Positions 1 through 14,300 of a stretch of DNA of 64,000 bases are shown one piece after another. Every line of letters begins with the position of its first letter. Position 1 is the stretch's first letter. Made by a program: the position numbers and the translations under genes. The notes beneath the pieces were generated by a model. It ran no database searches. It saw only the letters and a program-made list of their open reading frames with translations, and was not told the DNA's origin. This DNA is from Tubiluchus corallicola (lineage: Eukaryota > Priapulida > Priapulimorpha > Priapulimorphida > Tubiluchidae): the NCBI GenBank assembly GCA_030141605.1, contig JAQGDQ010000155.1, forward strand, positions 330,001-394,000, in the 5' to 3' direction.

Positions 1-37
<37 letters not shown>
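1..37. repeat. CA microsatellite at the window edge
   Basis: Pure (CA)n, probably continuing outside the window. Confidence 0.95.
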
Positions 38-40
<3 letters not shown>

Positions 41-1272
41 GTTCCATACTTACGCCATTTTTCGTTGCGATGTTGAGAATTCTTTGCAGTTTTGTTGTGT
101 TTATTTCTGGAGCGGTCAAATTGAAATTAATACCTAAATCGATATTGGGCTAGAGCAGCTAAAATGACGTCGTCAAGTTTGGCACTTTTCACTACTATTT
201 ACCATTTGGATTTCTCGGAACTTTTCATATTTTAAGAACGTGTTCGTGAGACTAGATCTGTTAAAAAATTCAGTTAGAATTAGTGGGCAGTCTTGCCGTA
301 TATTTACAGTAGTAGAGCGTACACTCAGTTGCGACTAGGAAATAATACCTGTCATGCCATGTAGATGTGACAAAACTCAGTAGGCAACATATACATAAAC
401 ACTGTTTATGTCCATCAAATAAACACTTGGGCTAGCTTGTGGGTTAACGTTTAAATAGGTTAAAGGACGCATTAGTATCAATCTTCAAAATTACTACCTG
501 GCTAAGATGTACTAGTGTATAGATAGATAAGTTTAACAAACGTATTAAATAATATCTAGCAAATAGGGTTGATTTAGAGTAAAAATCATATCACATTTAA
601 AAGAATTTGACGGCATTACTTTAAAGACAGTAAATTAACGTACAAATTTACACAATACAGAACTAGATTTAGTACCTGAAGTCGTTCTGTCACAATTGAA
701 ACAACTTCATACTCTTAAAGGACAAATATTTGACTAGAATTTAACACAAATTCAATCACAAGTTCACTTTTAAAGTTTCGATGCAGAAATTACGTATTTA
801 ATAGATAGAATATTCATTAAAATATTTATCGTTTGTAGGATAACTTCATCCTAGCATATTTCTAGACTAATTCACTAATAAATTAAACTTACAAAATCTC
901 CTAAGTTTGTTTCTCTCGCCAATATTAATATAATCTTTATGTGTTCACTCGTCAGTATTTCTTATACAAGGTTTGTAATTTCATTTAATGGATGATAAAA
1001 GCTGTTTTTGTGTATCGTCCCTCATTCACCCCAACATACACGGAAAAAAATTCGGATGAGGCCCAGCTATTTGAAACAGCATCACCTTATATAAAATATG
1101 GGCCAAAAAGATGATTCTGGTAATTTCCAGTACATAAGCACCTGGTCGTGTCAAACGGACAAGATTTTCTTACACAAATTAAAAACACTGTTCGCTTCTT
1201 TTAAACCAGAATTTCAATATGTAACACACTCAGAAACTCTAATGTTACTGATTAAGAAATTCAATTTTGTAG

Positions 1273-2510
1273 TGCTGATAATAAACGACAAAGACCTGTA
1301 CTTTACCTCAAAACTGAAAGACGCTGTGAGAGGAGCAGGTACCTACGAGCACCAGTTGATTCGGATAATATCGGCGCGTTGTGATAAAGATTTATTGCAG
1401 ATAAAGAGGGCGTATTTCAAACACATGGGGAGATTATTGGTTCAGGATATTTCGGTACGTGTTCAGGGGCGTATCAAGGCCTTACGACGCCCTAGGCTGA
1501 TAGTTCTGTCCCGCCCATATCTTTTGTGAATTTATGTTCTTTATGTAATGTGAAGGTTAAACAATTACTTGTGGTGTATTAGAGACACTATTAGCTTAGT
1601 TTCTATGTAGTCATTATTAATTACATGTATTTGCATAGCGCTTATATTCAAGCAGGCTGTACAATTGCTTGTTGTGTAATACCTTTCACTTGTTCCTTAT
1701 GTGGCACTTATATTAAAACTGCGCTTAGTAACTGCCTGTGCAGTGTTATAAAATGAATATACATGAATAAGCATTTTCCGAGGAGAATAAGAATTTTTTC
1801 TAAAATGTGACGCCCCTCAAACACTGGCGCCTGAGGCTATAGCCTATTTAGCCTATTGGTTAATAGACTCTTGTGTAACGTGTAATTAAAACTGCAAAAC
1901 ATGAGGTAAATAAGGTATGCTGAGCTGAATTGGCGAGTAGCCAAGCACATGAGCTTCATAACCGAAATTAAGCAACACCAAGCCTGGTCAGTGATTGCTG
2001 CATGACTGCCGTACTGCCCTTAATCAATACTCACTCTGTGATTTTATTTGCTATATTGATCCTAGACGTTTACCATTAATGGTAATTTTGCTTTTGATGT
2101 TTCGGGAGGCAAATCTATAAAAACCCAATCGTTGCATTTTTCACTTGGAGCTTGTATTACTGAAATTTAGGCTCTTATTATAATTTAAAGTATATTGTAA
2201 TAAGGCTTGGTTTTCCTAAAGGTTTTTGTTACATTTAATTACGCAACAAGAGAGTGTGAGAGAAGTAAATAGACAAAGAGAGAAGGGGCGTGCGTGCGTA
2301 CAATTTAAGGAAACGTAACTTACATAACTTTCAATTTCATAAAGCTTAAATGTGCTTTTCATAATTTGGTAATTGTTCTGGATTCAGAAATTAAAATTTC
2401 AGAACTACCAAATTATCAAGTCTTGCACTTAAGAGTATTTTTTCTGCTTACAGGCTGATACAACTGGCTATTTCAACAAGTGTCTGGTTGCTCTAGTGGG
2501 AAATCCCTAA
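1273..2510 (+). CDS. Annexin, 3' part (last two coding exons; 5' part lies outside the window)
   Basis: Coding exons read as 1273-1454 and 2454-2510. The first follows an AG acceptor (ttttgtag) and enters as the last two bases of a split codon. It encodes an annexin fourth repeat: a helix-A stretch (LYFTSKLKDAVRGAGT), then LIRIISARCDKDLLQIKRAY, ending at a GTACGT donor. The second follows a tctgcttacag acceptor in phase 0 and encodes ADTTGYFNKCLVALVGNP then TAA, the usual end of an annexin repeat (D-T-S-G-x-Y then an L/V-rich helix). Exon structure and phase match the downstream annexin, so the two are tandem paralogues. Annexins bind acidic phospholipids in a calcium-dependent way. The loop reads GAGTYE rather than GxGTDE, so calcium affinity of this repeat may differ. 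The intron between the exons carries an hAT-like insertion. No exon 6-like sequence lies upstream within the window, so the gene is truncated by the window edge. Confident in family, moderate on exact ends. Confidence 0.85.
1464..1872. mobile_element. hAT-like non-autonomous insertion in the last intron of annexin copy 1
   Basis: Starts CAGGGGCGTATC; the right part reads GGCGCCTGAGGCTATAGCC then CTATTTAGCCTATTGG. The flanking intron sequence aligns with annexin copy 2 around 19795-19815, which lacks this segment, so the paralogue acts as an empty site. The right boundary is approximate. Confidence 0.55.
1948..2020 (+). repeat. 5S-rRNA-like remnant (internal promoter region)
   Basis: AAATTAAGCA...AGCCTGGTCAGTGATTG...ATGACTGCC resembles the 5S rRNA box A/IE/box C stretch (AAGCTAAGCA...GCCTGGTTAGTA...TTGGATGGGAGACCGCC). 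A more decayed copy at 21315-21362 sits at the homologous place in annexin copy 2. Probably a SINE remnant older than the annexin duplication. Confidence 0.45.
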
Positions 2511-2766
2511 GTTACAGGGCTACCGCGTACAAAAATTACTTCACATTTAACTAAATACATGATTACATACTCTGTGTTATGGCAACGACAACGGTTTATA
2601 GTGCTGGGTATATATGCTGAACAAAATGAAAATGTTTCATCTAAACAGCTAGTTTCCAGTAGATACATTTGAGCATTTGTTGAACATTTCGCTTTTCAGA
2701 AATAAGTTGTAACTTCTTATGACAATTTAATATATCTAACTATATAATATGTAATAGAAAGCATGC

Positions 2767-2832
2767 GTTTTTCTAAAAATGCTGTTCTTGAATTTGCTGT
2801 GCTTTTCTAAAAATGCTGTTCTTGAATTTGCA
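2767..2832. repeat. Two tandem copies of a 34-bp unit
   Basis: The unit TTTTTCTAAAAATGCTGTTC (with TTGAATTTGC following) appears twice in a row just after the 3' end of annexin copy 1. Confidence 0.8.
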
Positions 2833-3399
2833 CCTTCATCTGATCTGCTTGCCTTGAACATGCAAAGGTCTCACTTGAAAACCGTTCAACTTGGGAATCC
2901 GTGGCCAGATACAGACCTCAAAGGCACGTATGGGATCTGAGAGAGTACTGTAAGCTCCCTTCAGTGACGTCTAAGGCTGAGCCCCAACCACAAGCGATTT
3001 TTTACTATTGGGTTATTCTTGTGAGTTCTAGAAGTTATTTCCTCATGCAATTTCTACTCACTGTCAGTTACTTGAACTGTTTTGACGCTAAATTATGCAT
3101 AATCATGAGCTTGCACACGTAAAGCGAAAAATGTTTAAGTCGGGATAAAATGTTTAAAATGTTTATGGGGTTACCGCCCATCAAATATCGCTTTGCTTAA
3201 AAGACAAGAAAAGGGGTACATGAAGTAGGTTTCAGAAAAATCGCCTTAAAAATTATACTACTTTACAGCAATTTTATGCGTATACCGTACTCGTGTTGAA
3301 AGGAATTTTTGTTTGTCTTCATTTTAAATCTCTTGCAATACTGTTCCGACGGCGCCATTACATGACGTCATTACGCCACGTAAGTCAGGGGAAGAAAAG

Positions 3400-3740
3400 T
3401 AAATGTTAAATTATGTCCCAAAAAAACTTGCCATGCGATTCTATATTACTTAGCTTTTCGCTTACCTATTGGAAAGACTTATGTAAGTAGAAAAGAATTT
3501 TTTTTATTATTTAAAATGTTTTCACCAATTGGTAAAATGTCGCTGACTCACCCTCCAGGGTGCACCACTCACTAACCAAAAAGATTTTTTATAATCATAT
3601 TGAGAGGATACAGTAACTTAAAATTTTGCTCAGTTAGTGACATGTGCGCTACGAATGCTCTGATTATTTTTTCAAAATTTACATAATGTTATCTAAACTT
3701 GTTTCAATGACTTCTCGTCAAAATGGCGTTAAACTGCCGA
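3400..3740 (+). repeat. Dispersed repeat, copy at 3.4 kb
   Basis: Shares GTCGCTGACTCACCC..., GACATGTGCGCTACGAATGC and TTATCTAAACTTGTTTCAAT blocks, in order, with 36905-37125 (GTCACTGGCTCAC..., GTGTGCGCTATGCATGCT, TTATTTAAACTTTTTTCAAA). Confidence 0.6.
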
Positions 3741-4509
3741 TGCAAATCCTGTATGCAAAAAGTAGTGGGTAAGTAGTACAAAAATTCAAGACGAAGTTTT
3801 TATGCTTAATGTAAGTGAAAGTGTGCTTTTAATGTTGTTCTTTGCCTAAATACATTAGTTCCATGGGGCAAGGGCGGCATGTAGTAGTTATTGGTTGCCA
3901 ATCTCATATTATAGATACGGATTTCGCTATTTCATTTCAACTGGACGGTGAGATGGTACAGGAATTGTAAGTTCCGCTTTATATTTTGCTACATTGACAA
4001 GTGTTTAAACAAGATGTTCCTAGTGTAGGGTACAAGGACTAGGTTATGTTTGCAACATTCATCAAAGAGCGCAAACTGGCTCATATAATGTAAGCCTATT
4101 GTGATGGGACTGTGATTAAGCAATAAAAAGGTTTTTGGTTTTTAAGGATACCGGGCTAGCATGAACTGGCATGTAAATGATTGAATTAATCAGCTTCGTC
4201 ATCATCACTCATTTTCATCGCCATTGTCACCATTATCATCATCATCGTCGTCGTCATCATCATCATCATCATCATCATCATTATCCTGCACCGGATCAGT
4301 GAGTTTGTTTTGTTGTATCTATTATATCTATTTGTGGATCTTCCGGCACGAGCGATTGTTCATTGTTCAGAAGTTCAGTGCTATAATTATGAAGTACTAC
4401 ATTCTTATGAAGTACAACATTCTTATGAAGCATTTGTACAAATTTCATTATTTTTATCAAAAAACGAAAACACTCAAAATGAAGTTGGCGCTCACACACT
4501 GACTGGTAA

Positions 4510-4775
4510 TTTTCACTCTTAGTAAAGGAAAGCTGTGTTAAATAGTACTTTTGATTAAATTGGTGATTAAATTATTAGGTTAGTAATTCAAGATTAAATG
4601 CTTGACGATGCCAGATTAAATTATCGTCGTGGTTAGAAGCCTAGTTAGGTGTGGCGTGATCAGCTGATGTTCGACCGGCTGACTCAGAAATAAAGATTGA
4701 TGATGTAATCCTTATGCGCAGAAGCTCACGGCGCATTAGGTAGTTAGACAAAAGTGTTTTGAGGCCCGCACCTCG
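4510..4775 (+). repeat. Dispersed repeat family C, copy 1
   Basis: The block GTGTTAAATAGTACTTTTGA at the left recurs at 63947 as far as the window end, and the block GAAGCCTAGTTAGGTGTGGC...GATCAGCTGATG recurs at 63205-63250. Probably a non-autonomous element. Confidence 0.6.
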
Positions 4776-6854
4776 GGGGAGATGAGGAACTGACTTGAAG
4801 ACGAAGGGCTGGCATTACTATCCTCTTATAATTACCGTGTTGTGTTTGATATTTAATAAATGTATAGTTTATTAAATATAGTTTTGATAGTTTGCCATGC
4901 CCATCGTGGCTACCTCACACGCCACACAATAAGCAATAATCAGCAAGCAGCTTTAACCACTATAATAAACAGACTTTAACGCAACCATTATACAAATTAT
5001 TTTACTCTTTCTTTGCAGAAGTTTGAAATTTTTTTCGCACATAAACAAAAACTCTATGCAATAATCTACAGTAAGCATATGCATGAAACTGTAAGGAAGT
5101 ATAAATTGGTTGAATATATGAGTAAAATATACAAATTTAAGTCTGTTGATGGTCAAAACGGAAATCTTACAAATTTTGTAAAAAGAATCATGACTTTTCT
5201 TAAAATTTTACGGATGCTTTGAAAAACTAATTTATAAATTGCTGGTTGATAGTACTTATAGAAGAAAAAGTATTTTAAAAAAACAAAAGCCAATGTGCAA
5301 ATGTAACAGCAAATTTCTAAATCATTCAAGTTATCCTTGTCATTTTCCATAGCGTGACAAGCAGTATGGCAAGCACTAAATGACAAATCAGTTACACCTG
5401 TGGTAAATGTAAACTTTTTAGTTGCTTCGCTGTAGCTTGTGTTTCTGAATGATGTGAACAGATTTAAACAATTTATGAACAACAAAGCAGCCTTTGCTTG
5501 CGTTTACTTTGTTATGACACGATAGAGTACTAGAAACAAGTTTCTACCGTAGGAACTCAAAATATCATCTTACCAAAAATACATACTGGATAGCTAATAC
5601 ATAGTTTCGTTGGTAACGAGGCTGTTTCTTTTGAGATTCGACAAGGGGGTTACATTGGACTGACGATCATTGGTGTACTTGCAGATAGTGCTGCACCACA
5701 AGGTGTTACAGTTTTATAGAAGTACATGCTTCAACTTTGAGATGGGTAAGTTCCATAATTTCGTGGTAGTATATGCCTTATTTAAACAAGTTTTCAGTGT
5801 AATGCACTGAGCACAGAAACCTCAATTTATTTGACATGAAGACGTTTCTTTCCATATTATAAATTAACCTACCTTTTTTAGTAGTTTCGTTTAAAAAAAA
5901 ATTATGAAAAGCAAACAAAAATTGAAAGGTCTATCTACGTATTCCAGGTCTATCCAGTGCACTGTGGGGCATTAAATATAAATAAACGGGCATTTTAGCG
6001 ATTCTCATTACGGTGACAAGCACTCGTTCAGAAATTATCGTTGCTGTTCTGTCGCTGCATATTGTTTCGATTAACACAGATGTGCACAGAATTTTCAACA
6101 ATATATGCAGAACAGAAGTTTCCTTTGCACGCATTTGTTTTTTTTATGACGCAATAAGTTTTTCTTGCGTTACAACCGGAAAAAGTTAACATTACCGATG
6201 TTTGAGGGTGTAATGTGATGTCGTGTCACGTGATCAGTCACATGCTGGCTTTTCGTTTGGCAGGCTAAATGAAACATGTCAGTGCGCCAACGTTTACTGC
6301 AGCGGTTGAAATATTTTACAAAAATTGGAGTAAACATGAAAACGTGAGCACCTTATTCGCATAAGATCATATTAAGGGTGACTTAATATGACTTATTATA
6401 ATTTTTTAATGCGAGTCTTCTAAAACTTACTGTATACTGCCCTTTTCGTGGAAATTTTAAACATAAGATGGCCTGATAAAATTACTCATACTGATAAAAT
6501 TAATGTTGATGCCTCAGTGCCTACAATACTTGGAATGAGACTTTGTAGAAAGACAATCGCCTGCGCGTCACCGATTGTGACAATCGTAAACCTCAGGCTA
6601 GAAACGTCGCCTCGCAACGGTTTACCTTACAACCACGCAGTTGAAACTTTTTGGTTTATAAGTAATATCAACATAAGCAATTAGACAACAAATCTGATAT
6701 CCATTAAAGTTTGAGTTTTACAAACCTTTCCAAATTTGCAAAAAGTACTCAAAAATTGCTAAAGTTTGCACGCGCTAGCTTCAATCGTGTTTTGACTTCA
6801 AACCTGCACTGCATGTTCATGATTTTTAAAAGTGGTTTTTGGAGCGGATGAAAA

Positions 6855-7745
6855 ATGGAACCATTTTTGCTTAATCCTGATGATAAAGGAACCATTCCAC
6901 AAATTGACAATTTCGATCCTTTTAAAGATGCAGAAAGGCTACAAAGAGCTGCCAAAGGGCCCGGTAAGTTATTGCACTTATTGGACACCTGATTAACGAG
7001 TATAGAATGTCAATTTTCATACAAATGTGTGGGAGGGCTAGAAAGACACAGCGAGGAAGCGAGTGAGACCGAGGAAAAGAATGAGTGAGGAGGAAGGGAG
7101 CACAGAGGGAGGGCAGGAAAGAGAGGTAAATTACAGCTAGATAGATAGACAGACACACAAACAATACATGGAGCATGTTTAATTTTTAGTTCAAAATAAA
7201 ATTTTGTATACTTTCTGAATAACACAAAACCTGCACATTAATAGCTGCTGCACAGTTTATTTTTACCAAATGTAGGAAAGTTTGGTACAAGTAACACTGA
7301 TATCTCTTGACAGAAACGTACTGCAAAATCATAGTTTGGTGTTCCGTGAGGCCCACTGTATGGAGTGAGAACTGTATTACTTGATGATGATGATGATTCT
7401 TGATGATGATAACAGTAGAAAATTAAAAACGTTTACGCTAATAACTTTTCAGCAGAAAATCCGATTTTTATGTCAATCTCTTCATCGAAACAAGCTCTTG
7501 TTTATGCATATACACGTATAAAAAACACTACTTAGATATAGCCTCAAATATCCATTAAATAGTTTGCTTGTTTGGAGCAGGTCTGACTGATGACTTCAGC
7601 TGTCACTGACCACTGACCATTCCACAGACGCACGTTAACGACAAGGACGTTATCATTATCATATTTCATGTCCTTTGCTGACAAACTCGACTATTTAACT
7701 AGGTGCGAAATGAATGAATGAATGATGATGATGATGATGGTGCTG

Positions 7746-7809
<64 letters not shown>

Positions 7810-7816
7810 CAACAAC

Positions 7817-7902
<86 letters not shown>

Positions 7903-8262
7903 TAATAATAATAAGAAGAAGAAGAAGAAGAAGAACAACAACAACAATAACAACAAATTTCCTTAGCTATTTCAGCGTAAGAAGCGGGTTACAAGGATTA
8001 CGTTATTACACTTTTTCCCTCTTACAAAAAATTTGCAACTCAAATTTTTTACAATTACGTGAGAAGTACAAAACTGCATTGCAAAAACTACAGTTAGAAA
8101 CATTAAATCCGCCTCTTCTACTGAAACTCATGTTTCTTACTATTGGAATGTTTGGTCTTCAATCAGTCTTTTTTCTCAAAACAGAAATATTCCAGAAAAC
8201 CAAACACGTCAGCAATTACTGAGATATTTTTTGATCACGTGACGAGAAGAAAGAGAAAGAAG

Positions 8263-8300
<38 letters not shown>

Positions 8301-8316
8301 CGCACGCTCGCACGCA

Positions 8317-8384
<68 letters not shown>

Positions 8385-11300
8385 GTGAGAGAAAGTGAGT
8401 GAGTGAGTGAGTGAGAGATGAACAGGAAAATTTAATGACTTTATCAATTTATAGGAACAGATGAAAAAACATTCATTGACATCCTTACAAACAGAAATAC
8501 CAGACAACGACAGGCGATCGCTGGCGCTTTCAATGAAAAGTACAAAAAGGTAAGCATCGCCCTCGTACTTGCGGATTACCAATACTTGCAAATTATCACA
8601 TACCAAATTCAATTTAGATGTCAAATTAACCAGTCTTTACTATATGCATAAATTCTCAATGAAAAAAGTGAAAATTCTCAATTTTCACTTTCATTTCAGC
8701 TCCTCTTCTTCATAATACGAGAGGAATTTGCGGCCTACATGGAAGCTACCCTCGTTGCTCTGGTGTCAAAGCCATCCTGGAACGATGCCAAATCCATCAA
8801 AAACGCAGTTAAAGTAAGTTCTCATATTATGCATTTAAAGCAAAAGCCAAGTCTCTCGGGAAGACGGGCTTATTCTAATATTTTAGAAAATGTTAGAAAG
8901 TTTCAGCAATGAAATTGTGATAATCGCCTCGTATAACAAATAATTTCAATTTAAAATCGCGATCATTTCACGCTTGAGCGCGCTCATCAAGTTTAAAAAT
9001 GGCATCATCTGGTTAACGTGCAATATAAGCCGTTATTCTGCCAAGTGCTTCAGTAATCTCTTTTGACTTATAGGGCGAAGTCTATTAACTTACCGCTCGT
9101 AAGTAACCCACCCGGCACCTAATGCATGCTCGCAAGTTTACATATGTATCTGAAAGGCTGTAAATTAATTACATTTACGTAATTAATGTACACTATTTAC
9201 GTATTTTACGGTATAATCCTGTGGGTTAAAGCTATGCAACCACTTTAATCTTGGTCATAATTGATCAAATGACTATTTTTTACATTTAATATGCACAATT
9301 AAATGCAGCGCTAGAATGATTGAACTTCTGAGTGAATTGTAGACATTTCTCAACGCGTACTTTTATCACAGCTTGCCTTCACACAACATTCACGCTGCCC
9401 AGCAGTCACGAGCTTAAGTCATTTTTTTCAAATGTGAAGGCAACGACGTTCGTTTTTATGCAAAGCATTTTATGCGCTTACCTTGTGTGGTGATTTCAAT
9501 ATTTTTTATATTTTTAAACGCTTTATTTTACAAAACATTAACACAAATACAATTAACAAATCACATACTTACAAAAACAACGCATACGGGAACACCTCTT
9601 TACAAATATAGGGCTCTTTTTAAGCGTATTTGATTAAAAAAATATAGCGTAATATAGCTATCCGACATCAATATTATGTCATCAGCATACATCATACAGT
9701 TGGTGTTGATGCCATAAACATGTACAGGATCACTTTCGGAGTCAAACATATCAGTCATTTACATAAATAGAAAACAAGACAGCACTTAAGACACATCCCT
9801 GCTTTAATCTTTTAAAGGAAGACCGGACGATTGTTTAGACTCAATCTCATTTTAATTTACTGTTCAAAATATACATTTTCTTGCCTATAAAAGTTAGCAA
9901 TTGTTCCTTATATTTGAGTAATTAGCTTAGAAAGTTAATTAACGGCAACCGAACACAGCTATTGCTTTCGTTAGAAACTAACCACAGTTTGTGCAATGGC
10001 AGTCGTCTTCCCTTGCGCGTCAAGCACATTTGCATAGGTGTTACAGTACTGCTTAAACGCATGATGTCACGAAAAATGGGCTTTCATCGTATGACGTCAT
10101 GAAACTAACACAGCAGTTTATGATCATGTTTATCACGGTACCGCCTTCTATTTGTTGTCCACGCGCACTTGACAAAAAGGCGCCTCTGCCAATCTTAGTA
10201 GACGAGTTTAACGAAATTTGAGTATTCGAGGTAATTATTATTTAATCTAAGCTTTGGTTTAAAATAAGCTATTGTAGTTTTCAATATTTTAGAACATTCT
10301 TTATTCTGAACTCGTGTTTACACAATCATCCGGTCTTCCTTTAATCAGTTATTCCACCTGGTAGCTTAACAACATGAGTAGCTTTACTCCTTCGCCACGC
10401 GACTCCCTGTTTTTCCTGTAAACTAGAAACTCGTTTCCATAATCAAGCATTGAGTCAGGTACGCTTCCATCCAGCCAGGTTTTCGTAACGGCAACATCAT
10501 TGTTTTGCGACAGGAAACTATTCTAGTCATGTGGCTTCTTGCAAATGGACCGGCTATTAAATAAAGTGCAGTTCAGCAGGGGTACTTGTTGGCGGCTTTC
10601 TCCCCTTAATGGTTTTCCTGCTCGTTGTAGGTCCAGTCATTGTATTGTTTCCCGTCTGATTGTTTAATGTATTTTTTCACCGCACAGTTCTTGTGGAAGT
10701 TGTAACTGTATATATTTAGGTGCTGCCATCTATTGACTAATCACTCTACATTTACTAGCTAAACTCACCCCTAGTATAATTGTTCGGTCCAGTGAATATG
10801 CATACTCACTGAATCTCCCCCTATTTTACTGCAATGGTATTTGCGAAGCCAAGTTTGCATAATTACTTCTACCTACATATACTGGCTGGATTTCACTTCT
10901 AGTCACTCTCTGTCTCAGTGGAGTGCAGTCGTGCAACTCATGTGACTCTCACTCTCAGTGCAGTGCAGCATTCGTGCTAATTATGTGTCTGTAGTTAATA
11001 AACACTTTTCTGTGCAAATATGTAGTATAGTTTTCTATTCTTGTTCTACAAGTGAGTGATCTACAACTTTAAACATGACTTTCACAGTTCTCCCGCACAC
11101 TAATACTCACAGAAATGTGACCGTGTCCTTCTTTATTCGTTGCTTCGTGTTCCATTCACGAATTTTGTCTCGCCTCTCTTGAATTAAATCACAGACTTCT
11201 TAGGAAGGCTAAATCTAATTTTTTTAAGTTTACTGTAAATTGCTACAGCACCATTTCCATTTGAGAATTTATTAAAAATTTTAATTTCTCTTTTTGTTAT

Positions 11301-14300
11301 TTCCTTACTTGCGCTATAAACAATACAACTTCAGTGGCGGTTCAGAGTTTAAATTAGCTGGGGTGCCGTTTTAGAAAATTTTGTGTTAATTTTTGTGTAC
11401 GCATATGTAAACAAAACAAACAATCCTAAACAAAAAATATTTTTGCTCAAATTATCGCAGCTAACGGGCTTAATCCATTCACGGTAAGCACGTGACAACT
11501 GACAAAACCAAACACCAAGCTGCAAAAAGAAAAGAAAAAGCAAAAAGAAGTATAAAGAAAGAACTAAAGAAAAGATAGGGGGCGCTACAGTTCCATACAC
11601 GAGCCGCCACTTCCTGGCCTGTGCATCAGAGTTTCTCATTTTGAACAACGTATAGTGTAATAGAATATTGTAACAAAGAGCGGGTGGTGCCAATTGTCAT
11701 ATACTTGAGAAGAAAACGTATGACGTAAGAGTAAAATTATTGAATTAAGTAACACGCCAGCTGTCTACCCCATAGTGCTCCATGCCGGTTGTCATTATGG
11801 AACGGGTGCTGGGATGGACGCACCGGTCAGTTAGCCCACTGAACCGACGAGGCCATTCCATACCAGCTACTTATAGCTGCAATGCAACGCTGATATGCTA
11901 TGGCTTCGTAATGGGTCAAACCATCACAATGCAGGGGGGTCGAAGAAAATGGCATTTCACTCGCATAAGAGTGTAATAGCGGCCTTACAATGCCCAATAG
12001 TCATGGCGAACTTTTCGACAAAGAACTCATTTGCTTAATTACCTTGCTTGGCTGGTCCGAAGACCTGTCCAACTTAGCCAAGTCAATACTTTTGAATTTA
12101 AGATTTATTTTTCATATTAAAGTACGTAAAATTGGACCACTGTGTGTAAACTATAGCATCGCATTTCGATGTGTTATGTAATCACGAGCACATTGGTATA
12201 ACTTTTATATGCGACACTTTGATATTTATTGTAATTTTCGATTACATCCTTATTATATCCTTAGAATTAGTCTAAAGTTCAGAGAAAAATCGTCAGTGCA
12301 CAATACAAGAAATGCATTAAGTGGGCTGCTATATAACCTAAAACCCCGAACTAATTACAAAATGGGGTCGTTATAATATTCCGGATCTGTACTCTAGAAT
12401 AACGTTGATGGAAAACTAAGATTCAAAGCCAGCTATAGACTGTTAAAAATGCTTTACTTACAAACGCTTTTATGTACCGGGTACAGATTCAAGATTTTAG
12501 AATTTCCGAATAGTGCTATTCTTTTAGCGTGTCTGATTTATAATTTTTTTGTATATAGATCAATATAACGGGCAGATTAATTTGGTTAAAAGTAGTTAAA
12601 TAAATATGAAACTTTTTGGTGTAACTTTATGTGTTTTAATATGTCATAGTTTAAATTATTTTTTGTAACTGCTAAATTTAATCGTAACTCCCTTTTATAA
12701 TTTTATTGTTCATAGTTATGTGTACTTTTTAGTATATAATTTTGCTTCACGTACCTTAAAGAATTTTGAACTGTTAATTTAAATCGTAATGTATTCTCAT
12801 TATTTTAATGCTCGATATTGCAAGTACACGATTTGCTTATTTAAATTGTTTCTTTTAATTTTACCAACTGCATGGACCATTATGGAAACATTGTTTACGT
12901 GCAATTTTAATGTATCTATGTAAAAAATAAATTTCTATCTATACTATCTATGTTAGCGAGAGCCACAACACTACGGAACCGCACCACGTGACCACGAGCC
13001 GTATAACGTTTCTTTACGATCTCGTTAAAACAATATTATCTCTAACACTTCGTTAAATTTATGTCGCTTTAGTGATTGATGAAGCTATCGTAATTGAAAA
13101 TACAATATTGAAAAGTACAGCAAGTAATATCCTGTACTGTACGACTGTTTACGAAAATAAATCGTAATAAATCTTGTCTCATAATGCGAAAACTCTAAGA
13201 TACGAAAGCCCCTCCAGAACGAATTAATTTCGTATCTCGAGCCAACACAAATCCCTCAAAAGTCAACTGTGATACACTTATTTTGCAATCTGCATTAATA
13301 CATTTCTGAGCACAGGTTAGTAGGCCTAAACACAAACAAATCGTCACTAGATCTACAGAAACCGTTTCCACACAACTTGCATTTCCTGCCACACATGTTG
13401 AGACAATCATTTCTAATTATGAATTCAAGTTACTAAACAAAATATAATTATGGTATATTCACATCATTGCCCCAGTCGATCACCAACATGTTAAGGTTAA
13501 AGTAAGCTAGCATTAGCGAATCAAATAGCCAGCTTAAATCAATGTAAATACATTTTCGTACACACTACAGACAACCAAAAAGTATAATCAAACTACACCA
13601 TTAACACCCTACTGTTTAAAACCCATGGAGCAGGCGAACCGAGACAAGCGGCGCGAAACTTACTGACGCGTCTGTTACAAATTGATATTTCTATGAAAAC
13701 CCCAAATAACCATTTTGACACTTCTTTGGTTGGCCCGCTATTACGACATGCACATAATATTGCGAATGCAATTTAATGGAGCTGAACTTTATTCATATGT
13801 GTATAGGGTTCAGGCACCGACGAAGACACGTTGGTTGAAATAATCTGCACAAGATCTATCAAAGAACGACAAGATATTTTAACTGTCTATCCAGGTAAGT
13901 TCTACAATGTGTCCTTAACTAATGCCAAAACAAGTACAGTAAGTCATCGCATAACGACGCTAATGCATTACAGTAAAACGCGTTGTCAATCGAAACCAAT
14001 GTATATTTTTCTGATTTGATGTTAATTATTTTGTTATTTTGGTTGTTTTATTTTTTGTACATGTATTTGTTCTGCAGTGTCGTAACTGATGTGAAAATAA
14101 ATTATTATCACTATTATTATTATTAAACGTAACTAAACGAAACATTGTCTTCCCTAAGAAACGATGTAAAAACATTCAGTTGTGTTTCAGGAGCAAAAAA
14201 TCAATAGCGCTTGGCTAAGTAATTAAGGTTCATTCACTGATTGTCTGTGGAGTTTTGAGCAGAAATATGAGTGATAAGCCTTGCTAGATAGTAAAGGCAA

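Larger units (their letters stand above)
2833..6854. other. Intergenic region between the two annexins
   Basis: No convincing gene. It holds a dispersed repeat at about 3400-3740 (related to 36860-37130), a CAT microsatellite at 4218-4283, and a MITE-like repeat at about 4510-4775 (related to 63160-63345 and 63930-64000). Short open frames here lack family motifs. Confidence 0.6.

Noticed and set aside
1098-1272. Extension of the annexin exon upstream to the ATG at 1098
   Set aside because: The sequence before 1273 does not fit annexin repeat 4, an AG acceptor lies at 1271-1272, and the same layout is seen in the paralogue (acceptor at 19610-19611).
7699-7966. Poly-Leu, poly-Asn and poly-Ile frames
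   Set aside because: They are translations of a TAA microsatellite in three frames and both strands.
11782-12181. Two adjacent short plus-strand frames in annexin intron 3
   Set aside because: No motif recognised and no splice signals that would join them to the annexin frame.
13195-13410. 71-codon minus-strand frame with a hydrophobic, Cys-rich stretch
   Set aside because: It lies in an annexin intron beside a dispersed repeat and shows no family motif or splice context.
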